Source of the DNA: Nocardia bhagyanarayanae
GTDB lineage: Bacteria; Actinomycetota; Actinomycetes; Mycobacteriales; Mycobacteriaceae
Assembly: GCF_006716565.1 (NCBI RefSeq)
Contig: NZ_VFPG01000001.1
Span: forward strand, 5,952,001-6,016,000
Direction: 5' to 3'
Length of the DNA: 64,000 nucleotides
This document shows, piece by piece, positions 18,737-27,702 of the stretch; position 1 is the stretch's first letter; every line of letters begins with the position of its first letter. Both the position numbers and the translations under genes were made by a program. The notes under the pieces are model-generated. The model was not told the origin of the DNA, did no database searches, and worked only from the letters and a program-made list of their open reading frames with translations.

Positions 18737-19420
18737 TCAATCCGTGCTCGGCGGCGTACGCCTCGAGGCGGTCAGCTCGTGGGGGTGGCTCAGCGCGACG
18801 CAATGACCACCTGGGATCTCGTCCGGAACGATGCCCAACCGTTCCGGCACGAGCCGGCGGAAGAAGTCGGCTGGAAAGAACTGATCGTTCTTGCACAACA
18901 GGAATTTCGTTGGCACTTCGGGCCATTTATTGAGCGGCCACGGCGAACCGTAGGCAGTCGATGAATCTCCGCGTTCCTTACTCGACGCCTCCTCTGCCAG
19001 GGCACGCGGCACACCGTTGTAATAGCTGACGAACGGGTCGGCGTTGCCGGTTCTACCGCCGTCCAACTCGGCCTGCTTCCGAACGGCCTCGCCATAACCG
19101 GTGTTGGTCCACCAGTCCGCCGGGGACTCCCCCGGCGACGGAATCATCCCGGCCACCAAGACAAGTACGCCGACCGGCAACCGATCGGCCACCAGCGGCG
19201 CGGTGAAGCCACCGAACGAATGGCCGACGACCACCAGATCCTGCCGATCGCCCACCGCCCTGACCACTGTGTCCGCATAGTCGTTCAAGTCCGCGGAGTC
19301 GTCGTCGCACGGAAGATCCGGAGCTACGGTCTCATGGCCGCGTGCACGCAATTCGGCCTCCACCAGATGCCAGTACCAACCGACATCCCCAGCGCCGTGG
19401 ATCAAGACGAATGTGGTCAC
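18737..19420 (-). CDS. Alpha/beta hydrolase (serine esterase-like)
   Basis: Encodes 227 residues; the GTG at 19420 follows GGAGG by seven bases. TTFVLIHGAGDVGWYWH gives the oxyanion HG, VVVGHSFGG the nucleophile (Ser68), and GGHCVALSHPHEL the catalytic His near the end. It resembles the plant methylesterase/hydroxynitrile-lyase-like bacterial hydrolases (AB hydrolase 6). Substrate unknown. Same strand as the dehalogenase-like gene downstream, with a gap of 128 bases. Confidence 0.82.
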   Translation of the reverse strand: MTTFVLIHGAGDVGWYWHLVEAELRARGHETVAPDLPCDDDSADLNDYADTVVRAVGDRQDLVVVGHSFGGFTAPLVADRLPVGVLVLVAGMIPSPGESPADWWTNTGYGEAVRKQAELDGGRTGNADPFVSYYNGVPRALAEEASSKERGDSSTAYGSPWPLNKWPEVPTKFLLCKNDQFFPADFFRRLVPERLGIVPDEIPGGHCVALSHPHELTASRRTPPSTD

Positions 19421-19580
19421 TCCATGCCCTCCGCTGAGTTGTGCAGGACGAAAACGACTGCGCGAACTCGGCGAGGTGACGTTCACCCGGATCGAAGTCG
19501 CGCCTTTCGACCCGACGAACTCGGACGTGCGATCGGCAGTCGACGTGCGGCCGAACAACATTGGCCCGCGATAGCGGCGG

Positions 19581-20651
19581 TCAGGATCTGATCGCGGGCG
19601 CGGTGATCAACGGGATGTCCAGCGCTGTCAGGATCCCCGGCGGGGCGGAAACCACCGCGGGTACCGCGTTCACGATCCGCATGGCGGTCGCGAGGAGGGT
19701 CGCGTAGTTGTGGTCGCCGCGCGGGCTGGAGGTCACCAAATCCATTGTGTAGCTGGGATCTCCGGTGAGCTCTACGCGGTAGGAGCCTTCGGGGTGGGCG
19801 GGCTGGGGCCAGTCGTGGCAGAGGTCGGGGCGGAGGCGGGTGACGTGTTCAAGTACCGTGACGACCCGGTCGCCGACCATGCCGCGCACTTCGAAACGCA
19901 GTGCGGCGGCGGTGCCCTCGGCGATGTGGCCGGTGGCGATGTCGAACGATTCCGGGGCGGGGACGCGCTCGTAGGTCTCGGTGACGGCGTCGAGCTTCAC
20001 CCCGATGCCCGCGGCGAGCTGGCGCACCACGCTGCCCCACGCCAGCGAGAGAACCCCGGGCTGCAACAGCATCGGTGTCTCGTCCAGCGGTTTGCCGAAG
20101 CCCATGATGTCGACCATGACCGCGCGGTTGTCGTAGCTGGCGTAGTCGACGATCTCCATGCAGCGCAGCTGGTCGATGCGCAGGCAGGTGCCCGCGAGCG
20201 CCAGCGGCAGCAGGTCGTTGGCGAATCCGGGGTCGATGCCGTTCACCCACAGCGACGAATTGCCTTGCACCGCAGCCTCTTGCACCGGCTTCAGCAGCTC
20301 GTCGGGCAGCACGCCGTACGGGTATTGGAAGAACACCGGCGCGCACGCGACCACGTTGACGCCCGCCGCGAGCAGCATTCGCAGGTCCTCGATCGCCTCC
20401 GGCAGGCGGTTGTCAGTCATCGAGCAGTAGACGACGCAGTCGGGCCGAGCGTCCAGGATCGCGGCGACGTCGTTGGTGGCGGCGACGCCGACCGAGCGGT
20501 CCAGCCCGGCGAGAACGCCCGCGTCCGTACCGGCCTTGTCGGGTCCGGAGACCCACACGCCGGTCAGTTCCAGGTCGGGGTTGGCGATGACGCCTGCCAA
20601 GGCGTGGTGGCCGACATTGCCTGTGCCCCATTGCACTACGCGATAAGTCAT
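19581..20651 (-). CDS. Dihydrodipicolinate reductase-like NAD(P)-dependent oxidoreductase
   Basis: Encodes 356 residues. The start YRVVQWGTGNVGHHAL is a Rossmann glycine motif (GTGNVG), followed by a DapB-N-like fold (VVYCSMTDNRLPEAIEDL, VNVVACAPVFFQYPYG) and a mixed C-terminal domain. In actinobacteria this family is usually called an NAD(P)H-dependent amine dehydrogenase or DapB-like protein and is often found beside steroid or lipid catabolic genes, with unproven substrates. It begins one base after the stop of the SDR at 20653-21444, so the two are translationally coupled. Confidence 0.8.
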   Translation of the reverse strand: MTYRVVQWGTGNVGHHALAGVIANPDLELTGVWVSGPDKAGTDAGVLAGLDRSVGVAATNDVAAILDARPDCVVYCSMTDNRLPEAIEDLRMLLAAGVNVVACAPVFFQYPYGVLPDELLKPVQEAAVQGNSSLWVNGIDPGFANDLLPLALAGTCLRIDQLRCMEIVDYASYDNRAVMVDIMGFGKPLDETPMLLQPGVLSLAWGSVVRQLAAGIGVKLDAVTETYERVPAPESFDIATGHIAEGTAAALRFEVRGMVGDRVVTVLEHVTRLRPDLCHDWPQPAHPEGSYRVELTGDPSYTMDLVTSSPRGDHNYATLLATAMRIVNAVPAVVSAPPGILTALDIPLITAPAIRS

Positions 20652-20652
20652 G

Positions 20653-21444
20653 TCACAGATCCGGGATCGGGAGGTCGAGGTTGGGGGTGATCAGGCCGCC
20701 GTCGGGTTCGAGCACCTTGCCGGTGAGGTACTTGCCCGCGGGGGACACCAGGTAGAGCGCGGCGGCGGCGATGTCCTCCGGCTCGCCGATGCGGTGCAGC
20801 GGCGTCTTGGTCTCCAGTTGGGTGCGCATCGCGTCGTTCGCCGCGACCACCTCCAGCGCGGAGGTCAGGATCGAGCCCGGCGCGATGGCGTTGACCCGGA
20901 TGCGGGGGTTCAGGTCCAGCGCGGCAAGCCGGGTGTAATGGGCCAGAGCGGCTTTCGCGGTGCCGTAGGCGGCGAAGGCGCGGCCGGGCAAACGACCCAT
21001 GGTCGAAGTGATGTTGAGAATCGAACCGCCACCGGCGGTTTCGAGAATGCGCGGCACCGCCGCGCGCACCAGGGCGTGCGCGTTGCCGACGTTGAACGCG
21101 AACGCCTCGGCCATCGCCTCCGGCGTGGTGTCCAGCAGCGGGCACGGCAGCGCGCCGCCGACATTGTTGACCACGATGTCGAGGCGACCGAACCGGTCCA
21201 CCGCCGTGGCGGCCAAGCCCGCGGCCGCGTCGGCGTCGCTCAGGTCGGCGGAGACCACGTGGGCCTGCCTGCCGACCGCCGCGATCTGTTCGGCGACCTC
21301 GTCCAACTGGCTCTTGGTGCGCGCCGCGACCAGCACGTCCGCGCCCGCCTCGGCGAACGCGAGGGCGATGGCCCTGCCGAGCCCGCGCCCGGCGCCGGTG
21401 ACGACGGCGACCTGCCCATCGATGCGAAACCGATCGAGAATCAT
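20653..21444 (-). CDS. Short-chain dehydrogenase/reductase
   Basis: Encodes 263 residues from the ATG at 21444, preceded by GGAGAAG. Classical SDR: cofactor motif [13 protein letters not shown], catalytic Ser in NITSTMG and YGTAK active-site Tyr/Lys, then IAPGSILT. It ends with an [10 protein letters not shown] tail typical of family members acting on alcohols, ketones or acyl-CoA esters; the substrate is not evident. It is first gene of a two-gene operon and divergent from the IclR-type gene at 21537 across an intergenic palindrome pair. Confidence 0.88.
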   Translation of the reverse strand: MILDRFRIDGQVAVVTGAGRGLGRAIALAFAEAGADVLVAARTKSQLDEVAEQIAAVGRQAHVVSADLSDADAAAGLAATAVDRFGRLDIVVNNVGGALPCPLLDTTPEAMAEAFAFNVGNAHALVRAAVPRILETAGGGSILNITSTMGRLPGRAFAAYGTAKAALAHYTRLAALDLNPRIRVNAIAPGSILTSALEVVAANDAMRTQLETKTPLHRIGEPEDIAAAALYLVSPAGKYLTGKVLEPDGGLITPNLDLPIPDL

Positions 21445-21460
21445 CCGCTTCTCCGATCCT

Positions 21461-21478
21461 GTGTCGAATATTCGACAC
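21461..21478. promoter_or_regulatory. Perfect 18-bp palindrome in SDR/IclR divergent region
   Basis: GTGTCGAATATTCGACAC is its own reverse complement. It lies 17 bases upstream of the SDR start and is the best candidate operator for the IclR-type regulator. Confidence 0.65.
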
Positions 21479-21481
21479 ACA

Positions 21482-21499
21482 ATGACTTATATTCGTCAT
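21482..21499. promoter_or_regulatory. Second, imperfect palindrome in SDR/IclR divergent region
   Basis: ATGACTTATATTCGTCAT pairs at 14 of 18 positions with its reverse complement and shares the TATTCG core of the perfect palindrome three bases away. It is probably a second regulator site overlapping the divergent promoters. Confidence 0.45.
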
Positions 21500-21536
21500 C
21501 GTAAGTCGACGACCCCACCGGCACAAGGGAAGACCC

Positions 21537-22427
21537 ATGCAGCCCACCGAACTCGACGCCGCTCACCGTTCGCCGTCTCCGCCGACCCGCCGCGTGGTCG
21601 AGATCGTGTCGTTGCTGGCGACCGCGACGGAGCCGCTGCCGATCGCGACGATCGCCGAACGCCTCGGCATCGCAAGGGCTACGGCGACCGCCGTGCTCGC
21701 CGAGCTCGACGCCGCGGGCTGGGCGGTGCGTGTCCCGGAGCGCGGCTATCGCGTCGGACCCGCGCTCGTCGCGCTCACCGCCGCCCGGCTGCCGCGCGGG
21801 GTCGGCGAACTGCTCACCGAGCTGACCGCGAAGACCGGCTGCGGGGCGACGCTGAGCCGCATCGAACCCGACCACCTCACCGTCCTCGACGTGCGACACG
21901 GACCGGACCGCACGGTGCCCGGAATCCCTGTCGGCCACCGCATCCCGCTGCAATTCCCCGCGGGCGCGGCCGTCATGCCGTGGCGTTCGGCGGCCGAGCA
22001 GAACACCTGGCTGGCCACCACCGCAGAGCCGGACCGCCGCACCGCGAGCGCCTTGCTGACGCTGGTGCGCGAGCGCGGTGTCGCGCTGTTCCGGCCGCGC
22101 GCCGACGACGCCGGACTGGTCGACCTGCTCGCCGACCTGCTCGCCGCGGCGGGAAGCGAACTGCTGCAACCGAATCTGCGCGCGCGGGCGCTGCGCCAGC
22201 TCGCCGCGCTCACCGCGCGCCCGTTCACCCGAAGCGAGCTGGACTCCGCCGCCGACCTACCGCTGAGCTACCTCGCCGCGCCGGTGTTCGACGCGAATGG
22301 ATCGGCCTCCTTCGAGGTGCAGCTCGGTCCGCTGCGGACCAGCACGACCAAGCCGGAACGCGACGACTACATCGCCGCGACGCTGGCCACCGCCCGAGCG
22401 CTGACGGCGGCCATCGCGGCGCAGTGA
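21537..22427 (+). CDS. IclR-type transcriptional regulator
   Basis: Encodes 296 residues. N-terminal winged helix: TRRVVEIVSLLATATEPLPI, ATIAERLGIARATATAVLAEL, GWAVRVPERGYRVGPAL. The C-terminal half resembles an IclR effector domain in layout (RIPLQFPAGAAVMPW, a typical gate near the binding pocket, then a final YIAATLATARALTAAI helix) but is divergent. Probably controls the divergent SDR operon through the palindromes at 21461-21499 and its own transcription. Effector unknown. Confidence 0.83.
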   Translation: MQPTELDAAHRSPSPPTRRVVEIVSLLATATEPLPIATIAERLGIARATATAVLAELDAAGWAVRVPERGYRVGPALVALTAARLPRGVGELLTELTAKTGCGATLSRIEPDHLTVLDVRHGPDRTVPGIPVGHRIPLQFPAGAAVMPWRSAAEQNTWLATTAEPDRRTASALLTLVRERGVALFRPRADDAGLVDLLADLLAAAGSELLQPNLRARALRQLAALTARPFTRSELDSAADLPLSYLAAPVFDANGSASFEVQLGPLRTSTTKPERDDYIAATLATARALTAAIAAQ

Positions 22428-22461
22428 ACAGCCAGGCGCAGTTCGAGGCGTGCGCGCTTCA

Positions 22462-22483
22462 CCACGGGACGGTCCCGCCGTGG
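22462..22483. terminator. Weak hairpin between convergent IclR and TetR genes
   Basis: CCACGG (22462-22467) pairs with CCGTGG (22478-22483); the alternative inner stem GGGAC-g-GTCCC overlaps. It lies between stops at 22427 (+) and 22541 (-). No T tract. Confidence 0.35.
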
Positions 22484-22540
22484 CGATCGAGTGTCCGCCG
22501 ACCAGCTCGCCGGGCCGATCAGCAGGGCGCCGGAATCCGG

Positions 22541-23155
22541 CTACGGCGGTGGCGGGAGTGAGGCCGTCAGCCGGTCACGGAGTGCGGGCCAGTCCAGGTG
22601 GGCCCGTTCGGCCCCGGGTACCGCCAGCAGTGCGGTGCCGCGCAACGTGGCGAGGGTGGTGAGCAACCATTCGTGGAAGCCGTCTCGCGCCGCGACCTCG
22701 GGAACCAGCTCACCAGCCAGATCACCGACGGCGGTAGTCGCGAGGTTCGCCAGCATGGCCGCGACGTCGGCGAGATCCCCATCGTTGTGGGCGACGGCGT
22801 ACAGCTCGAGCAGTGCACGACTTATCGGCAGGTTGTGGACTTCCCACAGCAAGTCGAGCAGTGCCTCGAACCTCCCGGCCCCCGGCGGCAACGGGCCCAC
22901 CTGGGCCTGTACATCGGCCACGTAGCGTTCGACGATTCGCTCGAGAGCGGCCTTCACCAACGCGACCTTCGTCGGATAGTAGTGCTGCATCGCGCCCTGG
23001 CTAACGCCCGCGCGAGCGGCCACCGCCGCAGCGCTCAACGCGACGAACCCCTGCTCGACGAGCATCGATACCGTCGCCCTGAGCAGCCGATCCTGGGTCT
23101 CGGCTCGTCGTTCGGCTTGGCTTCGCCGTGGCTTCGCCTGAACTCTGGTCACCAT
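22541..23155 (-). CDS. TetR-family transcriptional regulator
   Basis: Encodes 204 residues. N-terminal helix-turn-helix: RRAETQDRLLRATVSMLVEQGF, AAAVAARAGVSQGAMQHYYPTK, as in TetR_N. The C-terminal ligand domain is helical with no recognised subfamily motif. It is divergent from the DUF1295 gene at 23211, and the 55-base gap holds the inverted repeat CAAGTT-gct-AACTTG, so it very likely represses that gene and itself. Confidence 0.9.
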   Translation of the reverse strand: MVTRVQAKPRRSQAERRAETQDRLLRATVSMLVEQGFVALSAAAVAARAGVSQGAMQHYYPTKVALVKAALERIVERYVADVQAQVGPLPPGAGRFEALLDLLWEVHNLPISRALLELYAVAHNDGDLADVAAMLANLATTAVGDLAGELVPEVAARDGFHEWLLTTLATLRGTALLAVPGAERAHLDWPALRDRLTASLPPPP

Positions 23156-23176
23156 CCGAAGGCTAGTACCACCACT

Positions 23177-23195
23177 TGCAAGTTGCTAACTTGTA
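23177..23195. promoter_or_regulatory. TetR operator candidate
   Basis: CAAGTT-gct-AACTTG (23179-23193) is a perfect inverted repeat, extendable by one mismatched and one matched pair to 23177-23195. An overlapping ACTTGCAAGT palindrome lies at 23174-23183. It sits between divergent starts at 23155 and 23211. Confidence 0.65.
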
Positions 23196-23210
23196 TCTTA
23201 CCGTTTGCGC

Positions 23211-24179
23211 ATGCCGTCCCCATCCAGCAATGCGCGAGGACTAGCGAACCGCGCGCTCCCTTCCCTCGCTTCCCTGGTCGTCCTCGGCGCCATGCTCACC
23301 GAGTCGGCGCTGCGGGATTTCCTGCTGGTGAACCTCGGCGTTCAGTTCGTCGTCTTCGTGGGCGCTGCCTGCATCCCGGGATGGCGCACTCTCCGGATGT
23401 CCTATGTCGACATCGCGTGGCCCTGGGGCCTCGTCGCCCTCGGCGTCCTGACGCTCGCGATGAGTGACAGATCCCCGCTCGCCATAGCTGTGGCCGTCGT
23501 ATTCCTGGTGATGGGCGGCCGCATGGGTATCGCCGCGCTCGCCCTGTGGCGCCACGGCGAACTCGACCACGAGCTGCCGCGCTACCGGTTCCAGCGAAAG
23601 CGGTGGGCGAAGGCCACCCTGGGCAGCGAGCGGCTCGACCTCGTAGCCGAGATCCTGGTCCAGGCAGTCTCGAACGTCACCGTCATGGCCGTACCGGCAG
23701 CGCTGGTGATCGGGATCGACGGTGCTGGAATGAGCGCGGTCGCAGCGGCAGGCATGGTCTTGTGGGCGGTGTCGTGGGTGCTGGAGTCGGTCGCCGACCT
23801 GCAGAAACTTCGTTTCGTCCGGTCGATGTCGACGACGAATTCGCGGGGGCATTGCGACGTCGGACTCTGGAATTACAGCCGCCACCCCAACTACTTCTTC
23901 CAGTGGATGCAGTGGAACGCGATCATCGTCCTGTGCCTGCCGGTGCTCCGCCGAGCATTCGATGAATTCACACCCGTCGCGGCGATCGGCGCCTGCCTCG
24001 GACTGTTCGCGCTGTCGGCGATCATGTACTGGTGTCTCGTGTTCTACACCGGCGCTGTCCCCGCCGAGTACTACAGCGCGCAGAAGAGGCCGGGCTACCG
24101 CGACTACCAGGCACGGACCAACCGATTCATGCCCGGATTCCGTCGCGAAAATGCTTCCGCGGGCGACACTGTCGGGTGA
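23211..24179 (+). CDS. DUF1295 / steroid 5-alpha-reductase-like membrane protein
   Basis: Encodes about 322 residues with roughly seven hydrophobic segments. The DUF1295 signature is clear: VDIAWPWGLVALG near the start, RYRFQRKRWAKA, then LWNYSRHPNYFFQWMQWNA with the conserved RHPNYF motif, and YRDYQARTNRFMPGF at the end. The family shares the fold of isoprenylcysteine methyltransferase and steroid 5-alpha-reductases and probably reduces or methylates a membrane lipid with NADPH or SAM. Substrate unknown. ATG at 23211 is chosen over a TTG six bases upstream. Controlled by the divergent TetR gene. Confidence 0.85.
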   Translation: MPSPSSNARGLANRALPSLASLVVLGAMLTESALRDFLLVNLGVQFVVFVGAACIPGWRTLRMSYVDIAWPWGLVALGVLTLAMSDRSPLAIAVAVVFLVMGGRMGIAALALWRHGELDHELPRYRFQRKRWAKATLGSERLDLVAEILVQAVSNVTVMAVPAALVIGIDGAGMSAVAAAGMVLWAVSWVLESVADLQKLRFVRSMSTTNSRGHCDVGLWNYSRHPNYFFQWMQWNAIIVLCLPVLRRAFDEFTPVAAIGACLGLFALSAIMYWCLVFYTGAVPAEYYSAQKRPGYRDYQARTNRFMPGFRRENASAGDTVG

Positions 24180-24213
24180 AGGCGCACCGCAATCGGCGCG
24201 GGCGCCCTACCGT

Positions 24214-24235
24214 GGCACGCGAACGATCGCGTGCC
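24214..24235. terminator. Bidirectional hairpin terminator candidate
   Basis: GGCACGCG (24214-24221) and CGCGTGCC (24228-24235) form a perfect 8-bp GC stem with a 6-base loop between convergent genes ending at 24179 (+) and 24242 (-). Confidence 0.6.
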
Positions 24236-24241
24236 GACCGA

Positions 24242-25237
24242 TCACTTGGTGAGCGCGTGCTCCGCACCGCGGTGCAGCGGCACCGGCGCGGTCGCACTCG
24301 CGGTGTCCCTGCTGATCCCCTTGGCGGCCGAATTCGCCTGTTCCAGTTGCGGTTTGCGATCGAACAACGTCTTGGTCAGCACGCAGGCCAGATCGGCGTC
24401 GAGGTCGTCGCGGACCAGAAGGACGTTCGGCACGACGATGGTCGCCGCGTCGGCGGGCAGACCGTAGGTCGCGGCCGGGATCGTGCCCGGCTCGTACACC
24501 GGATTCACCTCGCGCAAGCGCGGGGCGAGATCGGCGATGTCGAGGAAGCGGACCTTGTCTCCCGCCGAGGTGAACAGGTCGGTGATGCCGGGGGTCGGCA
24601 GGCCGCCGGAGAAGAACATGGCGTCGATGGAACCGTCCTTCATGCCGTCGACGGTTTTGGTGAGATCCAGCCGCTGCGCGGAGATGTCGCGCTCGGGGTC
24701 GATTCCGGCGGCGGCCAGCACCCGCTGTGCGATGACCTCCGTGCCGGACTTCGGCGATCCGGTGGAGACACGCTTGCCGCGCAGGTCCGCGACCGAGGAG
24801 ATATTGGCCCCGTTACGCACGACGACCTGGGTGTAGTTCGGGTAGAGCCGCGAAAGCGCCTGCACCGGTTGCTTTTTGCCGTCGAATCCGCCGGTGCCGA
24901 GCACCGCGTCGGCGGCGGTGTCGGCGAGCGAGAAGGCCACCTGGTAGGTGCCCGCCACCAGCTGCTGGATGTTCTGCACCGACGCGCCGGTCTCGGCGGC
25001 GGTGGCCTTCACCGTGCCGTCGGTGGCCTGCGCGACCTGCTCGGCGTAGGCGTTGCCCAGCGCGAAGTAGACGCCGGTGGCGTTGCCCGTGGCGATGCCG
25101 ACGCGCGAATCCTGTTTCACCTCGCAGGTCACCGCGCCGCCCGCGTCGGTGCGCGGTGCGTCCTGGCGGCCACCACAGCCCGCGAGCAAACCGGCCGTCA
25201 CGGCGGTGACGGCGACAATCGTTGCGACTCTTCTCAC
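24242..25237 (-). CDS. TAXI-family TRAP transporter solute-binding lipoprotein
   Basis: Encodes 331 residues from a GTG at 25237 that overlaps the permease stop by four bases (GTGA). The signal peptide ends in a lipobox (LLAGC), so the protein is anchored outside the membrane. It has TAXI features: GIATGNATGVYFALGNAYA near the start, NIQQLVAGTYQVAFSLADT, KRVSTGSPKSGTEVIA and IDAMFFSGG. TAXI binding proteins deliver organic acids or related small anions to a fused DctQM-type permease. The ligand cannot be told. Last gene of the minus arm of the catabolic locus. Confidence 0.92.
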   Translation of the reverse strand: MRRVATIVAVTAVTAGLLAGCGGRQDAPRTDAGGAVTCEVKQDSRVGIATGNATGVYFALGNAYAEQVAQATDGTVKATAAETGASVQNIQQLVAGTYQVAFSLADTAADAVLGTGGFDGKKQPVQALSRLYPNYTQVVVRNGANISSVADLRGKRVSTGSPKSGTEVIAQRVLAAAGIDPERDISAQRLDLTKTVDGMKDGSIDAMFFSGGLPTPGITDLFTSAGDKVRFLDIADLAPRLREVNPVYEPGTIPAATYGLPADAATIVVPNVLLVRDDLDADLACVLTKTLFDRKPQLEQANSAAKGISRDTASATAPVPLHRGAEHALTK

Positions 25238-27270
25238 TTCGTCCTCCTTCGGGAGAGCAACGTGTACCCGGCGGCGGCCGCGAGCGCGGCGAGCCCGACG
25301 ATCAATGCGACGGGTTCCAGGTACAGCAGCACCAATCCGCCCGCCCCGGCGAGCACCCGCGCGGCCACCGGCGCCGGTCCGATTCCCAGCAGCCAGCCGC
25401 CGGTGGCCGAGGCCAGTGCGGCGACACCGACACAGGCCACCACGCTGGTCCACAGCACACCGAGCACGGGCCCGGTGCCGAGCAGGTGTTCGCCGGGTTC
25501 GGTGAGCACGAACACGATCGGCACCAGGAACGCGGGCAGCGCGTACTTCAGCGCCTGCCACATGGTCGGCACCGTGCGGCCACCGGTCACGGCCGACGCG
25601 CCGACGGCGGCCAGCGCGGTCGGCGGGGTGACCTCGGAGAGCACCGAGTAGTAGAAGACGAACATGGCCGCGGCGGGCGCAGGCACGTCGAGCGCGAGCA
25701 GGGCGGGCCCGATGATCGCCCAGCCGATGATGAACGAGGCGGTGACCGGTACCGCGAGGCCGAGCAGCGCGAGGGCGACCGCGGCGAAGGCGACGGTGCA
25801 GGCGAGCACGACGGTCTGGTTGTCCGACAGCGCCGAGGCCAAGCGGACCAGCAGCGCGGCCAGCTGGGCGCCGAGTCCGGTCTTGGTGGTCATCGCGGTG
25901 ATCACGCCCGCCGCGGTGCACACCGCGACCACCGGCAGCGCGGAACGGACGCCGTTGCTGAGCGCGTCGAACACCTGCCGTGGCGAACGAGCACGGCTGC
26001 GGGTGCGCGCGTCGAGGAAAGCGAGGGCGAAGGCGAGGGCGGTCGCGTAGACGACGGCCCGGGTCGCGCTCACATCGAGGAGCAGCAGCACGACGATGGC
26101 GATCAGCGAGAGGAAGTGATACCCGAAGCGGGCCAGCAGCCGCCAAGCCGACGTGCCGCCGATCTCCACCGGCCTGGTGCCGAGCCTGCGGGCGTCGATC
26201 TCCACGGCGAGCAGGATGCCCAGGTAGTAGAGCACCGTCGGGATCAGCGCCCAGCCGAGCACCGTCACGTAGGAGACCTCGAGGTACTCGGCGACGATGA
26301 ACGCCGCGGCGCCGAGCGTCGGCGGCGAGAGGATCGCGCCGACACCGGCCGCGGCCAGCATGCCGCCCGCCTGTTCCGGCGGATATCCCGCGCGCTTCAG
26401 GATCGGCCAGGTGACCGCGCCGACACTGACCGCGGTGGCGGTTCCGGAGCCGGACACCGTGCCGAGCAGGAAGCCCGAAGCCACCGCGGTGCGCCCGGCC
26501 GCGCCGCGGGAACGACGGAACGCCGCCACCGACAGATCGACGAAGAACTGTGCGGCGCCGGAGAATTCGAGCACCGCGCCGTACAGGGTGAACAGCACGA
26601 TATACGTGGCGGCGACATCGAGCGGGGTGCCGTAGAAGCCGCTGCCCGAGTTGTACAGCGCGTCCACGATCTGGCCGAAGTCCAGGCCCGCGTGCGCGAT
26701 GGTCCACTGCTGCGGCAGCAGCCCGCCGTAGTAGCCGTAGGCGAGGAACGCCAGGCACACCACGGGCAGCACCCATCCGGTGGTCCGGCGGCAGGCCTCG
26801 AGCACCAGCACGAGCAGCACCGTGCCCATGGCGACGTCCACCGGATCGAGCAGACCCTGCCGGTTCAGGAATTCGTTGTATCCGCCGCCGCCAGAACCGA
26901 TTTCGAACGGCAGCACCGGATAGAGGCAGACCACCAGCGCCACCGCCGCCAGCGCCCAGTCCAGCACGCCCGGCCCCGAGGCCCGGTCGAGCAGCCGAAG
27001 TCCCGAGCGATACGCCAGGAAGACCAGCGGCAGCGTGCCCGCGAGGAACACCACCAGGTAGTACTGACTGCCCTGCGACAGCGGCCGAAACACCTGCCAC
27101 ACCGCGAGGATCGCGATCGCGAAGGCCGCGACCGCGACCACCCGCTCGGGCCAGCCGCTCAGTTCGCGAGCAGGTCGCTCGGCATCGTCCACCTCGAGCG
27201 TGTCGATCGCAGGCCGCTGCCCTGCATCAGGCAGCTCCTCGTCGAGCTGAGGGTCCCGCGTGTCGGACAT
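25234..27270 (-). CDS. TRAP transporter fused permease (4TM + 12TM)
   Basis: Encodes 678 residues with many hydrophobic segments. The N-terminal quarter is a DctQ-like part with membrane spans from about residue 45; the remainder is DctM-like with GTVSGSGTATAVSVGAVTWP and PPTLGAAAFIVAEYL in the first half, repeated later as PVTASFIIGWAIIGPALL and SEVTPPTALAAVGASAV. The fused QM architecture goes with TAXI binding proteins, and one follows directly with a 4-base overlap. It is a sodium- or proton-coupled secondary importer. The 69-base gap to the upstream VOC gene leaves room for either co-transcription or its own promoter. Confidence 0.93.
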   Translation of the reverse strand: MSDTRDPQLDEELPDAGQRPAIDTLEVDDAERPARELSGWPERVVAVAAFAIAILAVWQVFRPLSQGSQYYLVVFLAGTLPLVFLAYRSGLRLLDRASGPGVLDWALAAVALVVCLYPVLPFEIGSGGGGYNEFLNRQGLLDPVDVAMGTVLLVLVLEACRRTTGWVLPVVCLAFLAYGYYGGLLPQQWTIAHAGLDFGQIVDALYNSGSGFYGTPLDVAATYIVLFTLYGAVLEFSGAAQFFVDLSVAAFRRSRGAAGRTAVASGFLLGTVSGSGTATAVSVGAVTWPILKRAGYPPEQAGGMLAAAGVGAILSPPTLGAAAFIVAEYLEVSYVTVLGWALIPTVLYYLGILLAVEIDARRLGTRPVEIGGTSAWRLLARFGYHFLSLIAIVVLLLLDVSATRAVVYATALAFALAFLDARTRSRARSPRQVFDALSNGVRSALPVVAVCTAAGVITAMTTKTGLGAQLAALLVRLASALSDNQTVVLACTVAFAAVALALLGLAVPVTASFIIGWAIIGPALLALDVPAPAAAMFVFYYSVLSEVTPPTALAAVGASAVTGGRTVPTMWQALKYALPAFLVPIVFVLTEPGEHLLGTGPVLGVLWTSVVACVGVAALASATGGWLLGIGPAPVAARVLAGAGGLVLLYLEPVALIVGLAALAAAAGYTLLSRRRTK

Positions 27271-27339
27271 CGTGCGAAGATACCAACGCGGTGCGCCCGA
27301 TTCGCCCGGTTTCGTGACGGAGGTGCGCTCGTCGCGCGC

Positions 27340-27702
27340 TCAACCCGAAATCTTTGCGGAATCATGAGGTTCGTACAGCACGACCGACCACGGCGTGCCC
27401 GGCGTCGCATCGAGCGCGGCGCGCCGTTCGTGCGGACCGGTGACCGGATCCGCGAGCGCGACGCCCACCCCGCGCAGGGCGGCGATGGCGGCGTCGAGGT
27501 CGGCGACCTTGATCGAGAGCGCTGCCGCGTCCCCTTCACGATCCTTTCCGGCCACCATGACGCGGGCCGGACCGACGTCGAACTGCGCCCACCGGTCGCC
27601 GTCGACGAAGGTGGGCGGCCCGCCGAACAGCGCGCTCAACAGCGCGACGGTGGCGGGCAGGTCGTCGGTGGGCAGGATCGTCCCGATCCGTTCGATGCTC
27701 AT
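27340..27702 (-). CDS. VOC-superfamily (glyoxalase/dioxygenase-fold) protein
   Basis: Encodes 120 residues. Single VOC module: IGTILPTDDLPATVALLSALFGGPPTFV, WAQFDVGPARVMVAG, LSIKVADLDAAIAALRGVGVALADPVTGPHERRAAL, WSVVLYEP. A candidate metal ligand is the His in PHERRA, but the set is not obviously complete, so catalysis is uncertain. The ATG at 27702 overlaps the esterase stop (ATGA), so the two are coupled. Confidence 0.85.
   Translation of the reverse strand: MSIERIGTILPTDDLPATVALLSALFGGPPTFVDGDRWAQFDVGPARVMVAGKDREGDAAALSIKVADLDAAIAALRGVGVALADPVTGPHERRAALDATPGTPWSVVLYEPHDSAKISG

Noticed and set aside
24242..27100. One minus-strand gene spanning binding protein and permease region
   Set aside because: The frame is open upstream of the binding protein by chance. 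The real binding protein starts at the GTG at 25237, and the permease uses another frame.
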